44,839 nucleotides of DNA from an uncultured bacterium (lineage in GTDB: Bacteria > Patescibacteriota > Minisyncoccia > Phycocordibacterales > CAIZLB01), in NCBI GenBank assembly GCA_903936565.1, contig CAIZVZ010000009.1:1-44839 (forward strand), given 5' to 3'. The notes under the pieces are model-generated. The model was not told where the DNA came from, did not search any database, and saw only the letters and a program-made list of their open reading frames with translations. The translations under genes were made by a program, and so were the position numbers. Below, piece after piece: positions 1 to 9,361 of the stretch; within the stretch, counting starts at the first letter, position 1; each line of letters starts with the position of its first letter.

Positions 1-130
1 TGCCTGGGGTGAGCATGGCGGCGAAGGAGGTGATGGGTAAAAGGAAGGAGAAAGTTAGAGAGAAGAATAATATTCCGAGCAATAAAATATCTCTTTTTTT
101 GTATATTTTATTGATTAATATTTTTCTCAT
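1..130 (-). CDS. N-terminal part of a secreted/membrane protein, truncated by window start
   Basis: Minus-strand ATG at 130-128; translation MRKILINKIYKKRDILLLGILFFSLTFSFLLPITSFAAMLTPG has a signal-peptide-like hydrophobic core and AxA-like site; runs open off the window edge. Not in ORF track (too short). Confidence 0.6.
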   Translation of the reverse strand, partial: MRKILINKIYKKRDILLLGILFFSLTFSFLLPITSFAAMLTPG

Positions 131-244
131 ATACTAGTACAGAAATCGCTCGTGTGAATAGAGGATTTATGTATATATAATACTATTTTTGGGGTTGATT
201 TGTAAGGGAAAGGTGGATGTAATCTGGGGATAACTTTTACTTTT

Positions 245-1321
245 TTATTGTGTTATTTTCTTCTTAACTTGCTCCCTACTTGTGGTTGCTTTTTTACCTG
301 TAGTCGTCTTACTTTTTGAGACCAAATTTGCATTTAAAGTTTTTGGGGCAGAAGTTACTGAGGAGGTAGAATTTTTTTCAGGTAAGACTTTTTTCGATGA
401 TGAAGCAGATGAATTGTCACGCGATGAAGTGCCAGATGAAGAGCTTGAGGATGTACCAATACTTAGACTTAACTCTCCTGACTTACTTGAACCATCATGC
501 AATTTGAAGAAAACCTTATTACCAAAGCGTGCGTCAACATAATCAAATAAAACCCCATTTGCCAATGCCTTGGTATTCAATGCAGTATTCAAGATACTAA
601 CAAAGTCATCCCCAACAGGTAGTGAAATTATTATTTTTCCATTATTTAATATTTGAAATTCAGCAGTTCTGACATCTACAATTTTAACGAAACCTGCAAT
701 CAAGTTTCTCTCCGCTAAATTTACTTTGACCTTCTGAATCTCTTCCATCACCTCTCCTGAGAGAGTACTTGATCCAGTATTTACATTAGCATCAACATAC
801 CTATTCAAACTTTGATCTGGCTCTCCAGTAACAGGTTGAAAAGCGCGGGCAATTGCATCAATGAAGTAACAGTTGGAAAATGAACCAGAAATAATCGATT
901 CTTCATTCTGACAAGAAACGGCTACAGCATTTTTCTCAATGATACTAAGCTCCAACTTATTAGTATCAACTGTTTTTATTTGCACATCAGCAAATGTGTG
1001 AAATTTATTCAACAAATTTTGCTTAATTTTTTCCTTTGGATAAAAGAAAATATTCTTTCGAGGCAAGACCAGTGCGTAACTTCCACCGACATCAGATTCC
1101 ACTTGGTCGATTACCTCCTGAGTATTTGCCGATTGCAAACCTTTAATTTGAATTTCTGAAATTGAAAAAACCGATAGTCGAACTATAAAAACCAATCCAA
1201 TTAGAATACACAAAAACAATATCGCTATAATAATTAATTTAACGATTTTTGCTTTCTTCCGCTTCTTGTAAACAGCGGAATGTTTTAAAACATCCTTTGT
1301 ATGTCTATAATTCCTTTGCAT
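245..1321 (-). CDS. FtsQ/DivIB-like POTRA-domain cell division protein
   Basis: Single N-terminal TM followed by POTRA-like segment (SVFSISEIQIKGLQSANTQEVIDQV); Ser/Thr/Lys-rich tail; overlaps serS end. Confidence 0.65.
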   Translation of the reverse strand: MQRNYRHTKDVLKHSAVYKKRKKAKIVKLIIIAILFLCILIGLVFIVRLSVFSISEIQIKGLQSANTQEVIDQVESDVGGSYALVLPRKNIFFYPKEKIKQNLLNKFHTFADVQIKTVDTNKLELSIIEKNAVAVSCQNEESIISGSFSNCYFIDAIARAFQPVTGEPDQSLNRYVDANVNTGSSTLSGEVMEEIQKVKVNLAERNLIAGFVKIVDVRTAEFQILNNGKIIISLPVGDDFVSILNTALNTKALANGVLFDYVDARFGNKVFFKLHDGSSKSGELSLSIGTSSSSSSGTSSRDNSSASSSKKVLPEKNSTSSVTSAPKTLNANLVSKSKTTTGKKATTSREQVKKKITQ

Positions 1322-2681
1322 CTTCGTTTAGAACGGAGGTGTCGGTGGAATCGGCGGAATGTTCGACGTTAGTAAGTGGTGCGGTAGTCGCGTGGGTAAC
1401 AACAGCTTCGGGCGCATTTATAACAGAAACGCCGCTCATGTATGGTCTTAGAATCTCTGGTACAACGATTGATCCGTCTGCCTGTTGATTATTTTCAACA
1501 ATTGATATGAGAACTCGCGGAGTTGCAATGGCAGTATTGTTCAATGAGTGGGCGAAACGCAACTTTCCTTCTGTATCACGATATCTAATATTCAATCTTC
1601 TTGTTTGGAAATCATGGAAATATGATGATGAGTGAGTTTCTCCATATCTATTTTCTGACGGTATCCAAGCTTCAATGTCATATTTCTTAACTTGTCCAAG
1701 TCCAATATCACCTCCACAGTTAATAACAACGTGATGTGGTAGACCAAGCGCTTGCAAAAATTCTTCCGCGTTTTTTGTTAGCTCCTCATGGAATTTTACC
1801 GACATCTCATGTGATGCTTCACACAAAATAACTTGCTCTAGTTTAAAAAATTCATGAACTCTATAGACTCCCTTTGTTTGCTTACCATGACTTCCCGCTT
1901 CTCGTCTAAAACATGGGGAAAATGCCAACATCTTCTTTGGTAAATCTTTCAGATCAATTATTTCATCAGAATAGTATGACATTGTCGCAACTTCTCCAGT
2001 TCCTGCTAGATAATCTGTATCTTGTGTTTTATATAGATCGTCTTCTCCTTGAGGAATATATCCAGTACCAAGCAGAGTTTCTCTTCTAACAAGTGATGGG
2101 ACAATCATTGGATCAAATCCACGCTTTGTAAAGAAATCCATCGCTGCTTGCCAAACAGCAAACTCAAGTCGCGCTCCAGCATTTTTCAAAAAATATCCTC
2201 TGAATCCCGCAACCTTTGTTCCTCTTTCGAAATCTGCCATGTCATTTTGAAGCATCAAGTCAATGTGACCCTTTGGTGTAAAATCAAATTTAGGAATTTC
2301 TCCCCATGTTCTAACCTCCACGTTATCTGCATCATCAAGCCCGTCTGGCACTGACATATCAGGGATATTAGGAACAGCAACCATAAGTTGTTGCCATTCT
2401 TTCATTATTTCACCAAATCTCTCCTCTTCAACCTTAATCAAATCCTTCAAATCACGCATCTCGGCGATTAGTCGATCCCTGTCGGCTTGATCGGCAGTTG
2501 GACGAGTAATATTTTCTCCAACTTTATTTTGCTCAGCCTTTTTGTTCTCAATAGATGTTAGCAAGGACCTTCTAGCGTCGTCTACTTCAATTAATTTATT
2601 AACGTCGAAGTTAATATGCTTTTTCTTAGCACCAGCGTCGATAAGATCCTTATTTTCGCGTATAAATTTAATATCTAACAT
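1305..2681 (-). CDS. serS: Seryl-tRNA synthetase
   Basis: N-terminal MLDIKFIRENKDLI coiled-coil arm and class II motifs (SPCFRREAGSHGKQTKGVYRVHEFFKLEQV; SLNNTAIATPRVLISIVENNQQADGSIVVPEILRPYM). Confidence 0.97.
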   Translation of the reverse strand: MLDIKFIRENKDLIDAGAKKKHINFDVNKLIEVDDARRSLLTSIENKKAEQNKVGENITRPTADQADRDRLIAEMRDLKDLIKVEEERFGEIMKEWQQLMVAVPNIPDMSVPDGLDDADNVEVRTWGEIPKFDFTPKGHIDLMLQNDMADFERGTKVAGFRGYFLKNAGARLEFAVWQAAMDFFTKRGFDPMIVPSLVRRETLLGTGYIPQGEDDLYKTQDTDYLAGTGEVATMSYYSDEIIDLKDLPKKMLAFSPCFRREAGSHGKQTKGVYRVHEFFKLEQVILCEASHEMSVKFHEELTKNAEEFLQALGLPHHVVINCGGDIGLGQVKKYDIEAWIPSENRYGETHSSSYFHDFQTRRLNIRYRDTEGKLRFAHSLNNTAIATPRVLISIVENNQQADGSIVVPEILRPYMSGVSVINAPEAVVTHATTAPLTNVEHSADSTDTSVLNEDAKEL

Positions 2682-2750
2682 CTTTTTTTCTTTTGTTTTT
2701 CTTTATGAATAATTTATAGAAATATCATATCATATTGTTATGATTTAGCC

Positions 2751-3728
2751 ATGCAAATTAAACAAATTAAGGCAATGGACTATCCAAGATTATTAATACA
2801 AATTAGTGACCCACCAAGGACACTCTATTATATTAGCAAGGAAAATGATGGGGATTTGGTAGAAAAACCTCAAGAGACGGGGGTCGCGCCAGGCTCGACG
2901 AAAGAAAGTTCAGCCAAGACCGGCGGGCTAATTTGGCGTATAGCCAATGATAAAGCCCTCAAAATCATCTGCATAGTTGGCTCACGTTCATACACAGAAT
3001 ACGGACAGATGGTGTGCGAGAAATTAATCGAGGGGCTCTCTATATATAGAGATAAAATTGCCATAGTTTCAGGGCTTGCAATTGGCATAGACAGTATTGT
3101 TCACAGATTATGTTTACGTCACAAAATACCATGTATTGCAATTCCTGGGTCAGGGCTCAGTAGCGATGTCTTGTATCCAAGAAGTAATGTCCGATTGGCA
3201 GAGCAAATTTATGAAAGTGGTGGAATCTTAGTTTCCGAATTTGAGCCGGATATGCGTGCAAATGTCTGGACATTTCCTTTGCGGAATAGAATCATGGCGG
3301 GCGTCTCAGATTTAACAGTCGTCATAGAAGGAAAAAGAGATTCAGGAACGATGATCACCGCACGTTTAGCAGTTGAATACAATCGTGATGTTCTGGCAGT
3401 ACCAGGTTCTATATTTAGCATTCATTCAGAAGGTCCGAGAGAATTAATCAAACAAGGTGCCATTCCAATTTCTTCCGCAGTTGATATAACAGACGCGCTT
3501 GGCATTACGGAATATACAGTCAAAGAGGTTTCGCAAACACTTTTTGATTCTTGCGGAGAAGATGAAAAGAAAATTCTAGATTATTTAGACTCACCCAAAA
3601 CGACAGATGAATTATGTCAGAGAACTGGATTTAATATTTCTAAAACTTTGGTTACCGTATCCATGCTTCAAATGCGCGGGTTAGTCGAGGACAGATGTGG
3701 AAAGGTTTATTCGAAGCTTGTTCTATAA
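2751..3728 (+). CDS. dprA: DNA processing protein DprA/Smf
   Basis: Rossmann-like core: IVGSRSYTEYG, IVSGLAIGIDSIVHR, AIPGSGL, SEFEPDMRANVWTFPLRNRIMAGVSDLTVVIEGKRDSGTMITARLAVEYNRDVLAVPGS; C-terminal wHTH. Confidence 0.93.
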   Translation: MQIKQIKAMDYPRLLIQISDPPRTLYYISKENDGDLVEKPQETGVAPGSTKESSAKTGGLIWRIANDKALKIICIVGSRSYTEYGQMVCEKLIEGLSIYRDKIAIVSGLAIGIDSIVHRLCLRHKIPCIAIPGSGLSSDVLYPRSNVRLAEQIYESGGILVSEFEPDMRANVWTFPLRNRIMAGVSDLTVVIEGKRDSGTMITARLAVEYNRDVLAVPGSIFSIHSEGPRELIKQGAIPISSAVDITDALGITEYTVKEVSQTLFDSCGEDEKKILDYLDSPKTTDELCQRTGFNISKTLVTVSMLQMRGLVEDRCGKVYSKLVL

Positions 3729-3743
3729 ATTAACATGGGCATT

Positions 3744-4295
3744 TTATTCGGATTGAATATTACCTTTTCTACTAGCACACTCCTGTATCAGCCTTGATAA
3801 ATTATCTTTACTAAATCTTTTAGACAAAGATCTATAATACGCAGGGTGTTGTTGCCAGTCCGACTCACTTGAGTTGAGGACTGCAGTACAAAGCTCTCCA
3901 AGCGACATCTTTGCTGTAAGGTCATCGCGAAGTAACTCTGTTTCATTAATAGTTATAATATTAAGACTCTCAAGAAACATTCTCATTAGCCTCAGCTTCT
4001 CTGTGGAGGCAATATACATGTTTGTGTTTTCAAAAAAACTTCCGAAACCCAAGGAGCCAATCATCTCAGCAAATAGCTGATCATGAGCCTTTTTCTCCTG
4101 CGCCTTAAGCTCGCTGGCACGATTTAACCTTTCAATAGTCTGATCATCTAAGCCTAGTGTAACGATATTATCGGGTGTTTCTTCATTTGCCAATTCATTC
4201 ACCACTTCTTGTTTAACCTCTAGTGCATCACCAACCTCACCCTTCCTTTTGGAAGCGAAGTTATGATGAAATATACTATCGGGTGATTCTGTCAT
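3744..4295 (-). CDS. Hypothetical protein
   Basis: 183-aa ORF filling the dprA-topA gap; no family recognised. Confidence 0.55.
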   Translation of the reverse strand: MTESPDSIFHHNFASKRKGEVGDALEVKQEVVNELANEETPDNIVTLGLDDQTIERLNRASELKAQEKKAHDQLFAEMIGSLGFGSFFENTNMYIASTEKLRLMRMFLESLNIITINETELLRDDLTAKMSLGELCTAVLNSSESDWQQHPAYYRSLSKRFSKDNLSRLIQECASRKGNIQSE

Positions 4296-4420
4296 GAATT
4301 ATATATTAGCAAATAACATATAAAATGACACGTATTCATAATACCTAGCCCGATAATTAGCGGCGGTAATTTTTACTTAAATTTGCGCAATCTCGATATA
4401 TGTAGTATTAATTATAACTA

Positions 4421-6628
4421 ATGGCAAAAAACCTACTGATCGTTGAGTCCCCCGCTAAAGCAAAAATCATCTCCAAATATTTGGAGGGTGAATATGATGT
4501 TGTGGCTTCAGTTGGCCACATTAGAGACCTACCAAAGAGCAACAGAACTGCAATTGATATCCCTGCAGGATTCGTCCCCCACTATGAAGTTTCCCCTGGA
4601 AAGGAGAAAGTGATAAGTGACATCAAAGCACGGGCTAAAAAAGCTGGAACTGTTCTTCTAGCGACTGACCCCGACCGTGAAGGAGAAGCAATTGCGTGGC
4701 ACCTAAAAGAAGTGCTTGGATTAAAAAATCCAAAGCGTGTTGTTTATCAAGAAATTACCAAGGAAGCAATACGAGATGCGATTGCACACCCTCGAGAGAT
4801 TGATGACAATATGAGAAAGGCTCAGGAAGCTAGAAGAGTATTGGACAGACTTGTTGGATATGACCTATCTGGTGTTATTTGGAAAAAAGTTAGATACGGT
4901 CTTTCTGCAGGTAGAGTTCAGTCCCCTGCGCTACGTATTCTTGTAGAACGTGAAAGAGAAATCAAAGCCTTCATACCTGAAGCCTATTATCCAGTTTCCG
5001 CTGAATTTACAAACAAAGACGGTGCTGTTTTGCAGATGGCATGTACAGAAGAGATAAAAGAAAAAGCGCGAGCCGAGGAAGTTACAGCACTTGGGGAGAA
5101 AACCACTTGGAAAGTTAAAGATATTGAAGAGACAGAATTAAAGAGAACCTCTCGCCCACCATTCACAACTTCAACTCTGCAACAAGCAGCATCATCGAGA
5201 CTTGGTTTTACCCCATCAAGGACAATGGGCATAGCACAAAAGCTATATGAAGGTGGACACATCACATACATGCGTACTGACAGTACAAACCTAAGCGCCC
5301 TTGCAATACAAGAAGCAAGTGTAGTTATTAAAAAAGAATTTGGTGACAAATACGCAGAAACTAAAGCCTTCAAATCAACAAGTAAAAACGCTCAGGAAGC
5401 CCATGAGGCAATCAGACCGACTCACCTATCTCTTGCAAAGGCAGGTGGAAATGATGATGAAAAGAAATTGTATGCATTAATCAGAGCTAGAACCCTGGCT
5501 TCTCAAATGTCGGACGCAAGAATTGCAAGAACAAAAATAATTGCATGCGCTGATGGTGATGCAGACACTAACAAAAAACTCCCAAACTTTGCTGTGACTG
5601 GATCTCGCGTAATTTTTGATGGATGGCTAAAGGCAGATCCAGATGCTGTTGGTGAAGATGTTATTTTGCCAAAAACAGAGAAGGATGAGAAATTAAAACT
5701 TGAAAAATTGGTATGGGTTGAAAAATTCACAGAACCACCAAGTCGATATTCTGAAGCTGGTCTTGTTAAAGAATTGGACAAAAAAGGTATTGGCCGTCCT
5801 TCAACTTATGCAAGCATTATTAAGACTTTGGAGACAAGACAATATGTGGAGAAAGTTGGAAAATCACTGAAGCCAACTGACACTGGAGAAGTTGTCATCA
5901 CATTCCTCGAAGAACACTTCCTTAAATATGTAGACTACGATTTTACGGCTGAAATGGAAAATGAGCTGGACGATATTGCAGGCGGAAAAGCGGAATATGT
6001 TCCCACAATAAAAAAGTTCTACTCCCCTCTTACAAAAATTATTGAAGAGAAACTTGATATTGAAAAAATTACAAACCTTGGTGTTGCAGATGCATCGCAC
6101 GTCTGTCCAAAATGTGGGGCAAGCATGATAATCAAACTCGCAAGAACTGGAAAGTTTTTGAGTTGTTCAAAATATCCCGATTGCGACGGCGCACTTACAA
6201 ATGAAGGTGTTTTAATTAAGACAGATGAACCAATAGGTACCGATCCTGAAACTGGTCTTCCAATTTTCACAAAGATTGGCAGATTTGGACCATATGTTCA
6301 ACTGGGACTAAAGACTCCAGAAAACAAGAAACCAAGAATGGCATCTATTCCAAAGGAGGTTGACCCAAGTAATGTTTCTATTGAGCAAGCCTTGGTTTAT
6401 CTTTCACTTCCAAGGGTTTTGGGAAAGCACCCTGAGAGCGGAAAAAATATTACAGCAAGCATCGGAAGATTTGGACCATACATTGTTCACGATGCTGATT
6501 TTAGATCTCTAAAGACTGACGATGTTTATACAATTACATTAGAGCGTGCACTTGAAATACTGGCTCTACCAAAGGTTGTTGGAAAACGTGGTGGGTTTAA
6601 GAAAAAGACAGATACTATTGACAAATAG
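4421..6628 (+). CDS. topA: DNA topoisomerase I (type IA)
   Basis: TOPRIM start KNLLIVESPAKAKIISKYLEGEYDVVASVGHIRDLPK, DPDREGEAIAWHL, active-site region ITYMRTDSTNLS, C-terminal Zn finger CPKCGASMIIKLARTGKFLSCSKYPDC. Confidence 0.98.
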   Translation: MAKNLLIVESPAKAKIISKYLEGEYDVVASVGHIRDLPKSNRTAIDIPAGFVPHYEVSPGKEKVISDIKARAKKAGTVLLATDPDREGEAIAWHLKEVLGLKNPKRVVYQEITKEAIRDAIAHPREIDDNMRKAQEARRVLDRLVGYDLSGVIWKKVRYGLSAGRVQSPALRILVEREREIKAFIPEAYYPVSAEFTNKDGAVLQMACTEEIKEKARAEEVTALGEKTTWKVKDIEETELKRTSRPPFTTSTLQQAASSRLGFTPSRTMGIAQKLYEGGHITYMRTDSTNLSALAIQEASVVIKKEFGDKYAETKAFKSTSKNAQEAHEAIRPTHLSLAKAGGNDDEKKLYALIRARTLASQMSDARIARTKIIACADGDADTNKKLPNFAVTGSRVIFDGWLKADPDAVGEDVILPKTEKDEKLKLEKLVWVEKFTEPPSRYSEAGLVKELDKKGIGRPSTYASIIKTLETRQYVEKVGKSLKPTDTGEVVITFLEEHFLKYVDYDFTAEMENELDDIAGGKAEYVPTIKKFYSPLTKIIEEKLDIEKITNLGVADASHVCPKCGASMIIKLARTGKFLSCSKYPDCDGALTNEGVLIKTDEPIGTDPETGLPIFTKIGRFGPYVQLGLKTPENKKPRMASIPKEVDPSNVSIEQALVYLSLPRVLGKHPESGKNITASIGRFGPYIVHDADFRSLKTDDVYTITLERALEILALPKVVGKRGGFKKKTDTIDK

Positions 6629-6777
6629 AGATATCGTTATATACTATTGTCAGGTTTCAATGAATGGATTGGGTTAGTTTTAGACTACTTGAATTTGGAA
6701 TGGCGTACACCAGTTAAAGCTCTGTTGTATGGCTTACAAATTCAAGCAACTCCAACCGAAACACACCAACTCCACAG

Positions 6778-6981
6778 ATGAACAAGATCATGATTAATTT
6801 ATTCGCCGGACTGGCCGGAGTCCTCGCCGCTCAATTGGTAAGGAACCTGCTCGGCCCTGAAGAGGAGCAGACCCCACTCATTGAGACCGGAGAAGCCTTC
6901 GTTAAGGACGTCGCTGCTGGAATCACCAGAGCGACAACCGAAGCAATCACCAGTGCCGCGAGAAAGGGAATAATTGGCTAA
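6778..6981 (+). CDS. Small putative membrane-associated protein
   Basis: 67 aa MNKIMINLFAGLAGVLAAQLVRNLLG..., more GC-rich than flanks, followed by hairpin terminator at 7013-7054. Confidence 0.5.
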   Translation: MNKIMINLFAGLAGVLAAQLVRNLLGPEEEQTPLIETGEAFVKDVAAGITRATTEAITSAARKGIIG

Positions 6982-7012
6982 GGTAACTACATTATCTCCC
7001 AATCCTCAAACC

Positions 7013-7054
7013 AACGCCTAGTACCATCCACGTGGACTCGGCGTTGTTTTCTTT
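7013..7054 (+). terminator. Rho-independent terminator
   Basis: AACGCC (7013-7018) pairs with GGCGTT (7040-7045), inner TCCACGTGGA, then GTTTTCTTTT. Confidence 0.6.
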
Positions 7055-7076
7055 TAAATATACAAATCGCACCATT

Positions 7077-7229
7077 AACTTTGAGGTCACAAATTGTAAC
7101 TTCAAAGAAAGTATTATTTATAGACAATTGTTGGAAGTCATAAACTGTGACCTAAGACAGACCTCTATAGTTAGCCCTCTGTTTGAAGTCGCAATTTGCG
7201 ACTTCAAACAGACCCTTATAATTAGCCGT
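7077..7229. repeat. Three tandem 51-bp units, each centred on a palindrome
   Basis: Units 7077-7127, 7128-7178, 7179-7229. Plus-strand translation shows 17-aa periodicity NFEVTNCNFKESIIYRQ / LLEVINCDLRQTSIVSP / LFEVAICDFKQTLIISR. Palindrome centres 7093, 7144, 7195. Unit 3 palindrome 7178-7212 is perfect over 35 nt. Confidence 0.85.
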
Positions 7230-7240
7230 TCAAACCCTAT

Positions 7241-7843
7241 TCATTTATCAACCACAAAACCAAACTTACCCTTCGGTTTTTCCTTTTCATAAGTTAATGC
7301 TCTGATTGATTTAAATATTTCATTAAATAAAATTTCGTTATTTAATTCCATTTCTTCAACTTTTTCTTTCAAATCCTTATAAGCATCTATCATTTCTCGC
7401 ATTTTCGTAAATACTCTGATAATTTGAATGTTCACCTGAATTGCCCTGTCGCTATTTAACACACTTGAGAGCATGGCAATTCCCTGCTCTGTAAAAGTCA
7501 TCGGCATCTTTCTATCTCCACCTCTGCCTACCTTATTTTTAGGTCTCGAACTTGATATCGCAATTTTCGATATCAAGTTTTCACTATTACTCTCCCCATC
7601 GTTCAAGGTCACAAATTGTGACCTTGAACATATTTCAGATTCTTCCTTTGTTAATTGAAACATAAAGTCCTCTGGAAACCTGTCTGAATTTCTTTTAACA
7701 GATTCATTTAATCTCTTTGTTTCGACTCCATACAACATCGCCAAATCTCTGTCCAACATCACCTTTTGGCCTCTTATAATATAAATATTCTCTCTTACAG
7801 TCTCAATGGTTAACGAGACATCCCTTATTTCTTTTTCTTGCAT
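7241..7843 (-). CDS. ORF6N domain-containing DNA-binding protein with internal 17-aa repeat
   Basis: IETVRENIYIIRGQKVMLDRDLAMLYGVETKRLNESVKRNSDRFPEDFMFQLTKEE plus MTFTEQGIAMLSSVLNSDRAIQVNIQIIRVFTKMRE are typical ORF6N; RSQFVTL...ISKIAIS repeated at 17-aa spacing. Confidence 0.9.
   Translation of the reverse strand: MQEKEIRDVSLTIETVRENIYIIRGQKVMLDRDLAMLYGVETKRLNESVKRNSDRFPEDFMFQLTKEESEICSRSQFVTLNDGESNSENLISKIAISSSRPKNKVGRGGDRKMPMTFTEQGIAMLSSVLNSDRAIQVNIQIIRVFTKMREMIDAYKDLKEKVEEMELNNEILFNEIFKSIRALTYEKEKPKGKFGFVVDK
7549..7579. repeat. Palindrome inside ORF6N CDS (encodes LISKIAIS)
   Basis: AACTTGATATCG CAATTTT CGATATCAAGTT; centre 7564, exactly 51 bp from the next palindrome centre at 7615. 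Confidence 0.85.
7601..7629. repeat. Perfect 29-nt palindrome inside ORF6N CDS (encodes RSQFVTL)
   Basis: GTTCAAGGTCACAA A TTGTGACCTTGAAC. Confidence 0.9.
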
Positions 7844-7906
7844 GGATACAATCCTACCTGATGGACATAATGCTTCTATAAATATTTCTTAAAGAATTTA
7901 TAAAGA

Positions 7907-7941
7907 AAATCTTGATATCACAAACTGTGATATCAAGATTT
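7907..7941. repeat. Perfect 35-nt palindrome upstream of ORF6N gene
   Basis: AAATCTTGATATCACA AAC TGTGATATCAAGATTT; between parB stop (7978) and ORF6N start (7843). Confidence 0.9.
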
Positions 7942-7977
7942 CTGCCGTCCATTTTTATCACGCTCGACGTCGACTGT

Positions 7978-9183
7978 CTAAAGTGAAAAATTCTTAATCG
8001 AATACAAATCCTCATCATCCTCATTCCTATCGGCTGGTGAAGAATCATCTATTGGTGCACCACTCTCGCTTACACCAAGATCGTCATCACTCTTAATTAG
8101 GTCTTCAATCATTTGCTCTTTTTGTTCTACTTGATTAGCAACATCACTATTCTCCGCAACCTCCTTAGCTATTTGATTTTGCGCAAACTCAGAATTTGGT
8201 GCAGTTACTAAGTTCTCAACCGTCCAAACTTTTTTAATCGCAGCCTCATCTCCGCCATGCCCTACATTATCACCACCAGCAGCACTAACGCTCTCTGCCT
8301 TTGCTAATTCACTTTTAATTTTTTCCGAAAATCCCTTCATCTTTTCTTGACCTTCCAAGATTTGCAATAAGTGATGCAAGTCATCGTTATTGAAGAAGTC
8401 GATTACAATTTTTCCTCCAACCTCCCTTCTCTCAATCATAACCCTTGTTCCAAGTGCTTCATTTAATTTACCTTCAATTTCTGTCATTTCAGAATCCTTC
8501 TCAAGTGTTTCTTTCTTTCTCGCACGCTCGACAGCAACATTTCTTGCAATTCTCTCCGCTTCTCTAACTGTAATTTTTTTAATTAGAATTTCTTTAAACA
8601 AAACCTCTTGCTCCTCCGGCTTATCTGCCAACATCAGAAGTGGACGAGTATGTCCTTCACTGATTCTCTTTTCTGAAAGCGCTTTCAACATATGCTCAGG
8701 CAATGCCAAAAGTCTAATAGTGTTTGTAACATACTCACGACTCTTTCCCATTTTCTCCGCAATTTGCACGTGTTTCAAACCAAACTCATCTGCAAGCTGT
8801 TGAAATGCCCGAGCTCTGTCCACCGCATTCAAATCCTCTCTTTGCAAGTTCTCAATAATAGCAAGCTCAAGTTTAACTCGACTGTCATCATCGCCAGATC
8901 TGATAATTACAGGAAGCTGTGTCAATCCAGCAAGCTTTGAAGCTCGAAGACGTCTCTCTCCTGAAATAAGCTCATATTGCACGGCAAGTCCCCCATCCTC
9001 TTTAATGATTTCGTTACGAGTCACCACAATTGGCTGTAATAGCCCATACATTCTGATAGACTCAGCAAGGTCCTTTAGTGCCACAGGATCAAAATCCCTA
9101 CGGGGCTGATATGGGTTTGGGACGATTTTTTCTATCTCTATCCAAAAAATAGAGTTGTTAAAATATTGTGATTGTGGTTGCAT
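7978..9183 (-). CDS. parB: ParB/Spo0J-family partitioning protein
   Basis: IEKIVPNPYQPRRDFDPVALKDLAESIRMYGLLQPIVV, YELISGERRLRASKLAGLTQLPVIIR, IIENLQREDLNAVDRARAFQQLADEFGLKHVQIAEKMGKSREYVTNTIRLLALP. Confidence 0.96.
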   Translation of the reverse strand: MQPQSQYFNNSIFWIEIEKIVPNPYQPRRDFDPVALKDLAESIRMYGLLQPIVVTRNEIIKEDGGLAVQYELISGERRLRASKLAGLTQLPVIIRSGDDDSRVKLELAIIENLQREDLNAVDRARAFQQLADEFGLKHVQIAEKMGKSREYVTNTIRLLALPEHMLKALSEKRISEGHTRPLLMLADKPEEQEVLFKEILIKKITVREAERIARNVAVERARKKETLEKDSEMTEIEGKLNEALGTRVMIERREVGGKIVIDFFNNDDLHHLLQILEGQEKMKGFSEKIKSELAKAESVSAAGGDNVGHGGDEAAIKKVWTVENLVTAPNSEFAQNQIAKEVAENSDVANQVEQKEQMIEDLIKSDDDLGVSESGAPIDDSSPADRNEDDEDLYSIKNFSL

Positions 9184-9276
9184 ATATCAAGATTGTATCA
9201 CACTTATTTTCCAAATAACCCTTGAATTTCTGTAAAACTGTTGACATCGTGTTGATATTGAATACAATGTAAGAAT

Positions 9277-9360
9277 GCCGGAGTGGTGGAATGGTAGACA
9301 CGCACGACTCAAAATCGTGTCTCGCAAGGGGTGAGGGTTCAAGTCCCTCCTCCGGCACCA
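9277..9360 (+). tRNA. tRNA-Leu(CAA), CCA encoded
   Basis: Acceptor GCCGGAG/CTCCGGC, anticodon stem CACGA/TCGTG with loop CTCAAAA, variable arm, T-arm GAGGGTTCAAGTCCCTC, 3' ACCA. Confidence 0.95.
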
Positions 9361-9361
9361 A

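Noticed and set aside
4987-5373. 128-aa minus-strand ORF
   Set aside because: Antisense to conserved topA.
7077-7229. CRISPR-like array (three repeats, about 51-bp period)
   Set aside because: No constant repeat/variable spacer structure; whole 51-bp units are homologous and no cas genes are present.
7032-7292. Plus-strand ORF of 86 aa with perfect 17-aa repeats (FEVxNCDLKQ)
   Set aside because: The repeat is explained by the 51-bp palindromic units; the palindromes encode the known ORF6N motif in the opposite direction, so this frame is most likely not a gene.
8390-8803. 137-aa plus-strand ORF
   Set aside because: Antisense to the conserved parB coding sequence; low-complexity Ser/Leu/Ile translation typical of shadow ORFs.
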